In this document: positions 54,761 to 64,000 of the stretch, piece by piece
Layout of the letters: the number at the start of each line of letters is the position of its first letter
How positions within the stretch are numbered: position 1 is the first letter of the stretch
NCBI RefSeq assembly: GCF_027942865.1
Contig: NC_134524.1
Span: 24,893,536-24,957,535 of the forward strand
Length of the DNA: 64,000 nucleotides
Source of the DNA: Odontesthes bonariensis
Taxonomy: Eukaryota > Chordata > Actinopteri > Atheriniformes > Atherinopsidae
Direction: 5' to 3'
The notes under the pieces: generated by a model
Database searches by the model: none
What the model saw: only the letters and a program-made list of their open reading frames with translations
Told to the model about the DNA's origin: nothing
Program-made: the position numbers and the translations under genes

Positions 54761-55625
54761 CTTCCCCTTCGAAGTTCACGTCGTCGGGTGTCAGCAGCTG
54801 CTGCAGATTCTGCGGCTCCTTCACGTTCTGGATTTCCTTTATGATGGAGGACGGAGGGTGTGACACGGCTGCTGAAACAGCGAGTCGCCAGGTTGGTCAC
54901 CTGGTAACTCTTACCCAAATGTACCAACTCAATTAGTCCTTCCCACACCGTCAGTGTGGTTTGGCCCGTTGGGTCGCACACCTCCAGCTCCCGCAGCACT
55001 ACACCTTTTATTTTGGATGTGCCAACGTCAGGAAGGATTTTTACCTCTACAACATCCACCTGTTTAAAAAAAAAAAAAAAAAAAAAAAAGCGCAAACCAA
55101 ATAAGCACAACTTTGGCATAAACCTAATAGTTTGAGCCAGTAAGTGTTGCTTTTGCGTGACTGCTGCACTTACTTTTTGGCATTTCCCACGAGCCAACAC
55201 CTCAGTAAGTGTGGACACCTTGCTTTTACGCTGCCTCCATGGAAATGCAGCTTCAACCATCGTGTGACCGCTGCTCTCAGAATAAATGATGTCGAATCCA
55301 TTGGGGTCAGATTGGCCTATGTAGAGAAACAATTAGATTAACATTCATGTTGCTAAAAACAATTTAAAAAAAAAGAACCTTCCCAAAACACTTACCCATG
55401 CTTTTACGCACAGACGTAAACCTCAAACACGTCTTAGCCAACGACGTTCGACTGAAGTCCTCCCGTTTATCCAACTTGAAGCATACGAAGTGGTGGTACA
55501 CCTGCCCAGATTCCACTGTGGCAGTGAAATACTGGGTATTCTTTTTGGATATTTTCAGTGAAGAAACATCATGGACGTAACCGATGATTTCTTCCTGGAT
55601 TTCGATCTTGGGTTGGCGTTGCCAT
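54761..55625 (-). pseudogene. RPA-like gene copy M2, N-terminal half, minus strand
   Basis: Exon 1 is 55625-55396, exon 2 55316-55174 (143 nt, same length as in the intact copy) and exon 3 from 55060 downward. Readable segments are EEIIGYVHDVSSL, QSDPNGFDIIYSESSGHT, VDVVEVKILPDVGTSKIK and TVWEGLIELVHLGKSYQVTN. The start region lacks about 11 bases and is out of frame. An 8-bp deletion after CFSSRVT shifts the frame again. The sequence breaks at GEV, after which DNA on the other side carries the C-terminal half in opposite orientation. Confidence 0.85.
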
Positions 55626-55739
55626 GTCCTTTTTTAGCTTTACCTTAAATTATAAAGGAAATCAGGTTTAAATGTACATAGAGAAACAAGATTCCATGTG
55701 AATGAACAAAGAAGCTCTTACCTGCACTGCAGCCACATG

Positions 55740-56185
55740 TAAAGGGTAGTGCAGTCTTTAAATAAGGAGTGAACAGGTGAACTCAATTGGGTAAGTCAGG
55801 GAGCAATTAGCAATCGGAAGACATGTAGCCAAGGTGTTTTAAATTAAGAAATAAGGACAACCTTTGGTGCGCAAATAGTCACTTAAGAGGTTCTAAGAAC
55901 AGCGCTGATTGAAATTGAAGGAATTCTTCATTTAAAACACCTTGGCTACATGTCTTCCGATATTGAACACAATTGATTTTCTCATTCCACTAATAAGCTA
56001 TTCTTAATTGCTACCTGACTTACCCAATTGAGTTCACCTGTTCACTCCTTATTTAAAGAGTGCACTACCCTGCACACATTCCCCTTTCAACTTTACATGC
56101 TAGTAAGAGCTTCTTCGTTCATTCACATGGAATCTTGTTTCTTTACTATATACACATTTAAACCTGATTTCCTTTATAATTGAAG
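55740..56185. promoter_or_regulatory. Palindromic divergent promoter between RPA-like copies
   Basis: 'tgaacaggtgaactcaattg' at about 55768 and its complement at about 56022 bound two inverted arms containing 'gacatgtagccaaggtgttt'. One arm has an extra block of about 45 bases ('aagctattcttaattgc' region). On the left the arm continues into copy M2 (minus). On the right it continues through 'ctccttatttaaagagtgc' and the 5' UTR intron to 'cctttataattgaag' at about 56185, where the expected coding exon is missing. Confidence 0.75.
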
Positions 56186-56189
56186 GTGT

Positions 56190-57182
56190 TCGGATTTAGA
56201 AGCTCGTACATGGGGAAAAGAAGAAAATAAAATAAAAAATGAGAAGACCCACACGGGTAGATTATCAGAGTTGAGACTGTGAATCCAGAGACATTTCAGG
56301 TGGTCTGTGGAGGTTGTATGCTTCGGTGTCTCAGATATGCATGTCCAGCATGACGAAGGCTGAGATTCAAAGTCTGGGCATTTTTTTGGGTGTCTTAAAC
56401 TTTTAATAGTTTAATTTTGATAAGATTTTGGCTCTGGAAAGCACAAGATTCTTTTAGAAAATGTTTGGCATTTTTGGATATTTAGGTTTGATGTTAGACC
56501 AAATGTTTTTTTTGTTTTAATAACCATTATCAGTATGTGTAATGAGTAATTCCAATGTAGAGTAAATTGTGTATTCTACTTTTGAGCAATATTGCCACCT
56601 ACTAGGGTGTCTTTGCTTTGCTGAAGTGTAATCTGTAGTCGGAGTATACAAAAAGCAATGTGGAAATATGGCAGTTAGCCTATGCCTACCTCATGTTTTA
56701 ATATCATAATGGAAGCACAATTTTTTTTTTTTTTTTTTTTTTAATAAAAAAAAAAAAATGTTTGGGGTTTTTGGATATTTGTTGCCTCTTAGGACAAATG
56801 TTTTTCTTTATTTTTAAATAATCAGTATGGGTAATGAGAGTAATTGCAATGTAGAGTAAATTGTAGTCAGTGGCCATCTAATGTGCACCAGGTTTGCGAT
56901 TTCACATATAACCTTTTGAATGTGTTACAGAGCTTGGTACTAATTACTTTTGTATGTTTTAGATACAGAGACAGCAAACCACTGTTTGTAAAGGTGAGTA
57001 AAGGTTATGCACTACGATGTTAATGTGGTAAAGTGCGTTTGTCTTAAATTTCTTTTCAAGTCGTTTATGAAAAATAAATAGAAAAATAGTATTCTAACTT
57101 GGAGTACTATTGCCAGCTACTAGTATGTCTTTGCTTTGCTGAAGTGTTATGTGCAGTCAGTATGTAAAAAGCAATGTACACC
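56190..57182. other. Upstream region of the Helitron-like gene, with diverged duplications
   Basis: Two blocks recur in diverged form: 'tttttggatattt' ... 'gtaatgag' ... 'caatgtagagtaaattgt' at about 56470 and 56765, and 'ttgccacctactagggtgtc' with 'tttgctttgctgaagtgt' at about 56590 and 57110. A possible non-coding exon lies at 56963-56992, between acceptor-like 'gtatgttttag' and donor-like GTGAGTAAAG. No protein is recognised. Confidence 0.45.
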
Positions 57183-57335
57183 ACGCTTAAGACGATCCAG
57201 ACTCTTTTCACGTGTCGTTCCACAATAGTGGAATGACCTACTGAGCACTACCAGAACAGGCCCTGAATATCTTCAAGAAACTCTTGAAGACCCAGCTCTT
57301 CAGAGAGCATCTCCTGTCCTAGCACTGACCTTGTA
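57183..57335 (+). mobile_element. LINE C-terminal remnant
   Basis: With stops ignored, the plus strand reads FKKLLKTQLFREHLL, a common C-terminal motif of fish LINE proteins, preceded by a degenerate 'R-S-x-L-F' block. It is short and broken. It ends about 60 bases before the start codon of the Helitron-like gene. Confidence 0.45.
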
Positions 57336-57394
57336 CTTCCCTCTATGCCCTCACCTCTATGCCCTCACCGTATTTGTACACTATCACCCTGCAG

Positions 57395-60300
57395 ATGGGA
57401 CGTTCCAAGAAATCGGCAGCTGCAAAAAAGAGACTGGCTGATCGCGGGCTCTCAGAGGTGATTTTTCACATGTCTAAAATATATCACTGATTGACAGGGT
57501 CTGGTGCAGAGAATAGTTGTGTTAACAGCACTAACTTGAGGAAAACAGGCAAATATGCAAAATAATTTACAAGTGACATTGCATTATTCGCTAAGAATTC
57601 CAATGTCAGTGCTATGCAATCTTTTACTTTTTTTTCAATTTTTTTTTTCTACAAAAAGCAGCACATGTAGCGCAGTGTAAAAACAGTAAGTCAGGTTGTG
57701 TATTGATTGTAGGAAAACGCGAATGAGATGTCGGAGGACGTGATGTATTATGTGCTTAAAAAAGAGCAAGAATTAAGTGTAAATGACATTATTGAATTTG
57801 TGTGTTGCAGGTGTGTTCCACCAAAAGAGCAGCGACAGGCACCCAGGATGACTTAGGGTCTCCTGGAAGCAAGGTTGGGCGTCCTTGCACCTATAAAGCC
57901 CAAACATTGCCTGAAAAGGTGCTAAATATACCTTTTGGAGAAAAGGTGCCAAATATGCCTGAAAAGGTTCAAAATATACCTTTTGGAGAAAAGGTGCCAA
58001 ATGTACTACCTGAAAAGGTGCCTAATAAACCTTTTGGAGAAAAGGTGCCAAATATGCCTGAAAAGGTGCTAAATATACCTTTTGGAGAAAAGGTGCCAAA
58101 TACTACTGAAAAGGCTCCAAGTATACCTTTTGGAGAAAAGGTGCCAACTATACCTCAAAAAGTGCCTGCAAAGGCTCACAAGAAACTTGCTGAAATACCT
58201 TGCTTTACAAAACTTGCTGAAATACCTTGCTTTACAAAACTTGCTGAAATACCTTGCTTGACAAAACTTGGCAAAAATATCTCAAACTCTCAAACTTCTT
58301 TCCAAACTGAATCTCCAAGCTCTCTCTCTCTTGACTGTGCTATCAAGCTATCCTCAAATGTTTCTTGCATGAATGAACCCAATGTTACTAATGAGTGTGT
58401 TACTTTGACTCAGCCTGACAATTTTCCAGAGAGGTCTTTCCTGACGGGCTCCTTTCATCAAGGTGATGTGCGATTTGGTAACGTGGGCAACAAGCAGTGC
58501 GGTGCCATCAGTCTGACAGCTGTTCTGAAATCCAAGGTAAAGAACATTTGGACCTGGGAAACTGGAGATCTGGATGATGTTTTGATAAAGGGAACTCTTT
58601 TGTATAAGTCCATGAGTGCACATGATCAAATCAGAGACCATGTTGAAGGAAGAGGTTACATTGCTGTGTCAGAATTGCCTCGGCAACACAGTGTGTGGAA
58701 TTGCAATTTTACATTAAGCTTTGGGGATTCTTACACTGGGTTTGTTTGTGTTGACAATTACGATCCTGCTTTATGTGATGTGGCTTTGCCTTTTGATGAA
58801 GCACTGCAGCGTGCACTGTTCACTCATGATGCTTGCTTGTTGACTATTTGTGGAAATACTTGGGCCATCGTGAATGGAGAGACCAGATTTGCCTTTGTTA
58901 ATTCACATGCAAACACCTGGGTTAATCACAAAGGTCAGAGGGTAAGTTGCGTTACATACTTTAGCTCTGCACAGTCACTGGTCAGCTTTGTGTATGATTT
59001 TGCACAATCGTTTGGAGTAAGCAACCCACGGTTTGAGGTAACAGGAGTTAGTGCTGTGGTAACCACAACTGGCAATGAACGGCGATCACAGAACGACACA
59101 TCCCATAGTAGCACGACTACGTTGAAACATGCAAAGGTACGTCAGCTGTACAGCGATGCGGTAACAGGCCCCAAAGGTTTGCACAAACATCAGACGGCTA
59201 CAAGTTGCTCAGTAACGTCAACTACTGTTCCAGGTAATGTAAACAACCAAACTGCGCCCACAAAGAGTGAATCGAACCCAAATACCAAACCTTTGTACAG
59301 CGATGTTTTGAGACGTGTTGTAAGTAATGTTTCACAGAAGCCTGCAAAGCCTGAATGTGTTCCTGAAACTCTGTTGGGTAAAGATGACACCAAGCTGACG
59401 GCTACAATCGATCGATCGGAGGCTGCACGTAATGGTACTGGACAAAACAAGGTAAATCGAAAAGACACTTCTGCAAAAAACACTAAACGTGCTCAAACAA
59501 AAGGCGATTTTGAACTGCACGAGACGACTTGTAAAACACACAGCGATGATGTAATTATCACTGACGCACATGTCCCAAAGCAGGCATTTAAACCTTTAAC
59601 TCGCAGTGATCAGGATACACTTTGCAAAACTGTTGGACTTTCTAATGAAAATGTTGAGTTAAAAGCAGCAACCAGTGTTGATGATATGGGCTGTCCTTGT
59701 AAGATACAAACCATTAAGCCAGATGGGAATTGCTTTTTCCGTAGTCTTGCCTTTAGCATTTGTCATAATGAAGAGAAGCACTTGAAAATTAGACGGGCTG
59801 TAACGAAACACCTCCAGAAATACAGCAATAACTTTGAGACTTATTTGAGAGATGAATATACATCTGTACAGGACTATGTAACCAAATCAAGGATATACTA
59901 CAGTGGTACCTGGGCAAAAGAGATCGACATATTTGTTGCTGCCGATTTATTCCAAACTACTATCTTCACCTTAAATGATGGGAGATGGAACATGCACAGA
60001 CCTACTGTACGTCCATGTATTCAGAACTGTATATATTTAAATCACACCGCCAATCATTATGAGGTTGTAACATGTGTCAAAAATCGAAATGCGCAGAGTC
60101 CTTGTGCCGGAACATGCCAGTCTATTGGTGAGGGAACGTTAAGACCCCAGCGGAAAAGAAAGTTCACTGAGTCAGAAACGAAAGCAGAAAAAGAACGTCT
60201 ACGATGCAGTGACATCAATGTCAAGAAGCGAAAAACTGAGAATGAAAAGAAGCAATATAACAAATATGAGTGCATTAGGAGTGCCAAACGTGAGACTTCT

Positions 60301-63300
60301 CTTGAACATTTTCATAAGAACAGCAAAAATTTTGAGTTTCGGAAAAAGAAATGTGATTATTTCAAGACAAACTATGGAACCGATGTGCAGTTCAAGGCAC
60401 GGAAACTTGCACAGCGTAAAGATAAATATGATTCTGATCCAAATTTTAAAGAATCAATGTGTGAATCCTCAAAAAACACTTATAAGACAAACATCGTGTT
60501 TCAACATAAAGTCCGTGATTATAGTCATAAGAAGTATAACAGCAACATCGTGTTTCAAAATAAAGTCCGTGATTATAGTCATAAGAAGTATAAGAGCAAC
60601 ATCGTGTTTCAAAATAAGGTCAACGAGAATAGCAAGAAGAAATATCATGAATGTGATGAAATTCGTGAAAATAAACTGAAGAGTAGCAGTGATACTTATG
60701 CAAATATGAAAAAGAAGCAACAAAACATTGATTTTGTCATCAGTCAGTTTCGTCAAGACGTAAGCCGTGGTCCTGAATATGTATGCTCTGTTTGTCATCG
60801 CTTACTTTTCAGGAAACAAGTGATTGAGTGTAAAAGATCTCATTATGAAAGCAGAAGACCAGAGGTTGCTGCACTGGCTAAGAGGTGTATAACATTGCAA
60901 TATTTACATGTTTGTGATACTGAATGTGGGCAAGAATGTCATTTGGCTGATAGTCCTTGTAGCAAATTATGGGTTTGCCATTCCTGTCATCGGAAAATGC
61001 TTGGAGGAAAACTACCAGAAGAGAGTGTCACCAACAACATGCATTTGGATGAAATTCCACCTGAGCTGAAATGTCTGAATTCTTTGGAGCAACATCTCAT
61101 TGCTCGTCACATTCCCTTCATGAAGCTGCTGTGTTTGCCACGAGGCCGCCAAAGAGCTTGCCATGGTCCATGTGTCTCTGTACCTGTTGATAACAGTAGC
61201 GTGACAAACATTCTTCCAAGGAATGAGTGTGATGACAAAATGATAAGAGTCAAACTCAAACGCAAGTTGACATACAAAGGTCATTATGAGTACATGTATG
61301 TCCACACTGATCGTGTAAGGAATGCACTGAGGTATTTGATGGCAAACAATAAGTGGTATGATGATGTCATTTTTAATGATGAATGGGTAAACACTCTGAA
61401 TGGAAGTGATCAATGTGAGGAAAATGCGGACACCCAACAGCTGCCAGCTAACAGTGATGATGAAAATAACAGTGATGATGAAAGTAAACATGAGCCAGAG
61501 CAAGCAGAGGAGGAACTGACCTACATTAAAGACCAGAGTGGCCTCTTGTCAGACACATCATTGCAACCTGTCAATCTGGGTTCAGAGATCATTGATCAGA
61601 ATTTCCAAGATGTACTGAGCGTGGCACCAGCTGAAGGCAACAGTCCAGTTCGTTTACTATCTGATAAAACCAACGAGGCCAAATGCTTTCCTGCTCTGTT
61701 TCCATTGGGTGGACCTACATTCCACGATGAAAGGGAATCAAAAATAACTCTGTCACGTTACCTGAACTGTCGCATTCTCAACGCTGATGGACGTTTTGGT
61801 CGCAACACAGACTACATATTTTATGCACAGTACATATCAGAAGTGCATCAAGTCATATCTGGTGTATCTGTGGCAATGCGCAAAGGTGGCGGCAAATCAT
61901 CTCTGAAAGAAGCATCAGACATGTTGTTGAACTCGGATTCACTAAGTAAAATATTCCGAAATGATGAAGGGTACAAGTTTTTGCGAGGAATTCGTGGAAC
62001 CCCACCTTACTGGATGGCAGTACAGAAAGATTTGTTCAGTATGATTCGACAACTGTCAATTCCAACGTTTTTCATAAGCATGTCAAGTGCTGATCTGAGA
62101 TGGCCTGAAATGCTTGCTTCTCTTTTGAGGTTGGAAGGAAAAGAAACACCTGTGGAGGATCTTGACTGGTCTCAAAAATGTGGGCTGATTGGAAGAAATC
62201 CAGTTACTGCAGCAAGAATGTTTGACTATCGATGGCATTGTTTTCTTCGTGACGTAATCCTGTCACCAGCTGAACCCATAGGCAAAATAAAGGACTACTT
62301 CTATCGAGTTGAATTCCAACAGCGTGGTTCTCCTCATGTTCACTGTTTGTTTTGGGTGGAAGATGCACCAAAGATTGATAAAGACAGTGATGCTGATGTG
62401 GTAAGTTTCATAGACAGATACATTTCCTGTGATATTCCACCAGAGTCTGATGCAGAGCTTCATGAGGTTGTGAGCAGCGTACAAAAACATAGCACAAAAC
62501 ACTCAAAAACGTGCCGTAAGAAAAATACAGTGTGCCGATTCAATTTCCCACGACCTCCATCAAGCCGTACTTTCATTACAAGAGCTGGGAACTCAGAGGA
62601 CCTGAATGGAAAAGATGAAAATACCAATGCCAATGCAATCATAAAGAAGGTGAAAACAGCGCTGGCCAATCCTGACCTGAGTTTTGATACAGCTGATGCT
62701 TTTTTTGAGTCTCTTGGGATACATCAAGGCCTGTTTGAGAGGGCATACAGCATATGTTCCAAAAAGAAAAGCATTGTCCATAAGCGGAATCCGTCTGATA
62801 TTTGGGTGAACCAGTACAATAAAGACTTACTGCGTGCTTGGCAAGGAAACATGGACATTCAGTATATCACCGACGCCTTTTCTGTTGTGGTCTATATACT
62901 GTCATACATCACAAAAGCGGAGCAAGAAATGGGTTTGCTGTTACAGCGTGCACAGAAGGAGGCGATGAATGGCAATCTTGATGCAAAAGCTGCGTTCAAA
63001 CAGCTCGGCAGCGTCTACCTGCACAACAGAGAAGTTTCAGCTCAAGAGGCAGTGTATCGTTTGACACGTATGCACTTGAAGGAATGTTCTCGTGATGTAC
63101 AGTTTATTCCTGTTGGCGAAAATCCTGTTAGAATGAGTTTGCCTTTGCATGTGCTCCAAGCTAGAGCTCAGCTCCAACAGTCTGATGATGACAGTAGCAT
63201 TTGGATGACTAATGTGGTGGAAAGATACAAAAGTAGACCCAGATCAGCAGAAATGGAGGAGTTATGCCTTGCCAGCTTTTGCTCTCAGTACAGAGTTCTT

Positions 63301-64000
63301 TCAAAGTCTGAGGTTTCACCACAAAGAGAATCACAGGACATAATACAACTCAACAACAACTGTGGCTTTATCAGAAAAAGGACCAGAACACAGTCTGCTG
63401 TTGTGAGGTATCCCAGGTTTTCACACACAAAAAATCCAGAAATGTACTTCCATTCATTGCTGCAGCTGTTTTTGCCTTATTATGAGGACTTCCACCTCAG
63501 ACCGCCTCAGTTTGAAACATACGAACAGTTCTACACAAGTGGCGCTGTGAAATGTGGCTCTGACATCCAGAAAGTGCAGTCAATTGTGGACTCCAACAAA
63601 GCTTTATTTGAAAAAGAAAGCGATGAGATTGACAAAGCCAAACAGTTGCTGGATAACGACATTGATTTAGAGGACGCTTGGGCTCAGATATGTCCGGAAA
63701 CAGAAAGCGAACGTCTCAGTTGTTTGGATATGAAACACAAAGCTGTAGATGATGAAGAAGGCAGTGATGATGTTGGTGATCTTATTCCTGACCTGACAGC
63801 AAATCCACAGACAACGTGCACTCTGGAAACTAATCACATGACAATGCCCCGAGATGCTGCACTAGGTTTATTGCGAACATTGAATGAAGAGCAGGCGGCA
63901 ATATTTTATGCTGTACGTCGGTGGTGTCTGCAGATACTCTTTGGACAGAATCCTGAACCGTTGCGATTGTTCATTACTGGTGGAGCAGGAACGGGCAAAT
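57395..64000 (+). CDS. Helitron/Helentron-like Rep-helicase polyprotein with two cysteine-protease domains (3' end outside window)
   Basis: Supported coding pieces are exon 1 57395-57457 (MGRSKKSAAAKKRLADRGLS), optional exon 57713-57778 (ENANEMSEDVMYYVLKKEQE) and a single open exon from 57811 to the window end (2,063 codons, no stop). Numbering from 57811: 16-17-aa repeats at about 40-120; a C76/herpes-tegument-USP-like domain at about 205-390 with GDVRFGNVGNKQC (Cys230) and NSH (His366); an OTU domain at about 630-760 with PDGNCFFRSL (Asp638, Cys641) and NHYEV (His749); a Lys-rich repeat region at about 790-970; a Cys/His cluster starting VCSVCHRL (about 990-1070); the Rep HUH nuclease QRGSPHVHCLFW (His1509, His1511) with the two-tyrosine motif YILSYITK (Tyr1695, Tyr1699, Lys1702); and GGAGTGK Walker A of a PIF1-type helicase ending at Lys2063. 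It presumably initiates rolling-circle transposition in the nucleus. The open frame and conserved catalytic residues suggest a recently active copy. Confidence 0.9.
57905..58262 (+). repeat. Coding minisatellites in the Helitron-like ORF
   Basis: 'ccttttggagaaaaggtgcc' begins at 57931, 57979, 58030, 58078 and 58126 (48-51-bp period, encoding PFGEKVPN plus a variable PEKVxNI part). It is followed by three 27-bp units encoding KLAEIPCFT (58186, 58213, 58240). All changes are in multiples of three, so the frame is kept. Confidence 0.88.
60490..60650 (+). repeat. 54-bp coding tandem repeat, Lys-rich
   Basis: 'aacatcgtgtttcaa' starts at 60490, 60544 and 60598 (54-bp period). Each unit encodes NIVFQNKVRDYSHKKYKS with small variations. 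It sits between the OTU domain and the zinc region and is predicted to be helical and basic. Confidence 0.88.

Noticed and set aside
58354..62781. Several antisense open frames (for example 61503-61012, 60798-60469, 59483-59190)
   Set aside because: They lie opposite the continuous Helitron-like ORF, whose domains are recognisable. The antisense peptides are hydrophobic shadows.

Overview
The window is eukaryotic genomic DNA, almost certainly from a teleost fish. Coding sequence is split into short exons with GT-AG introns. The dispersed repeats are typical teleost families: L2/CR1-like LINEs with (ATGG)n tails, RNase H-bearing LINEs, hAT elements with 8-bp target duplications, TTAA-flanked elements, and 'gcatggtggtgtcatggtta'-type SINE-like repeats. 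The recognisable host genes are fish immune-type Ig receptors. There are no bacterial operons, CRISPR arrays, rRNA or tRNA genes that I can see.

Layout. 1-4800 is mostly mobile DNA: a LINE 3' end, a hAT MITE inserted in its tail, and a TTAA-flanked element carrying decayed THAP and SWIM/YqaJ-partner ORFs. 4820-17968 (+) is a complete 11-exon gene for an Fc-receptor-like protein of 329 residues (signal peptide with a 21-bp mini-exon, two Ig domains, one membrane span, five tail tyrosines including ITIM and ITAM spacing). Its introns are filled with hAT, LINE and SINE insertions. 18190-24470 is a repeat belt with LINE pieces, an element with about 285-bp inverted arms, a large fold-back element and an old L1-like fragment. 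24886-25907 (-) holds three exons of a butyrophilin/MOG-like IgV membrane protein. 26398-30333 holds two more DNA transposons. 30727-32710 (+) holds the last exons of a Ulp1-type cysteine protease with a C-terminal PHD-like finger.

32792-43180 is a head-to-tail array of about 1.1-kb non-coding repeat units rich in TGACGTCA palindromes. Each clean unit junction can form a 15-bp-arm hairpin. 43190-56190 holds one intact and several broken, inverted copies of an RPA-like single-strand-DNA-binding (OB-fold/zinc-ribbon) gene. They are arranged as head-to-head pairs and invaded by an RNase H LINE and a 327-bp tandem repeat. In the intact copy a hAT element has landed in coding sequence at CCAGGTAA. 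Its target duplication supplies both splice sites, so the transposon can be removed exactly as a new intron.

57395-64000 (+), running off the window, is an apparently intact Helitron/Helentron-like replicase. In order it has a herpes-tegument-USP-like (C76-like) cysteine protease domain, an OTU cysteine protease domain, a Lys-rich repeat region, a Cys/His zinc region, a HUH Rep nuclease with a YxxxYxxK motif, and the start of a PIF1-type helicase (Walker A at the very end). An RPA-like gene cluster next to a Rep/helicase gene is what one would expect of a rolling-circle transposon with its own ssDNA-binding protein. The window does not show whether they form one element.
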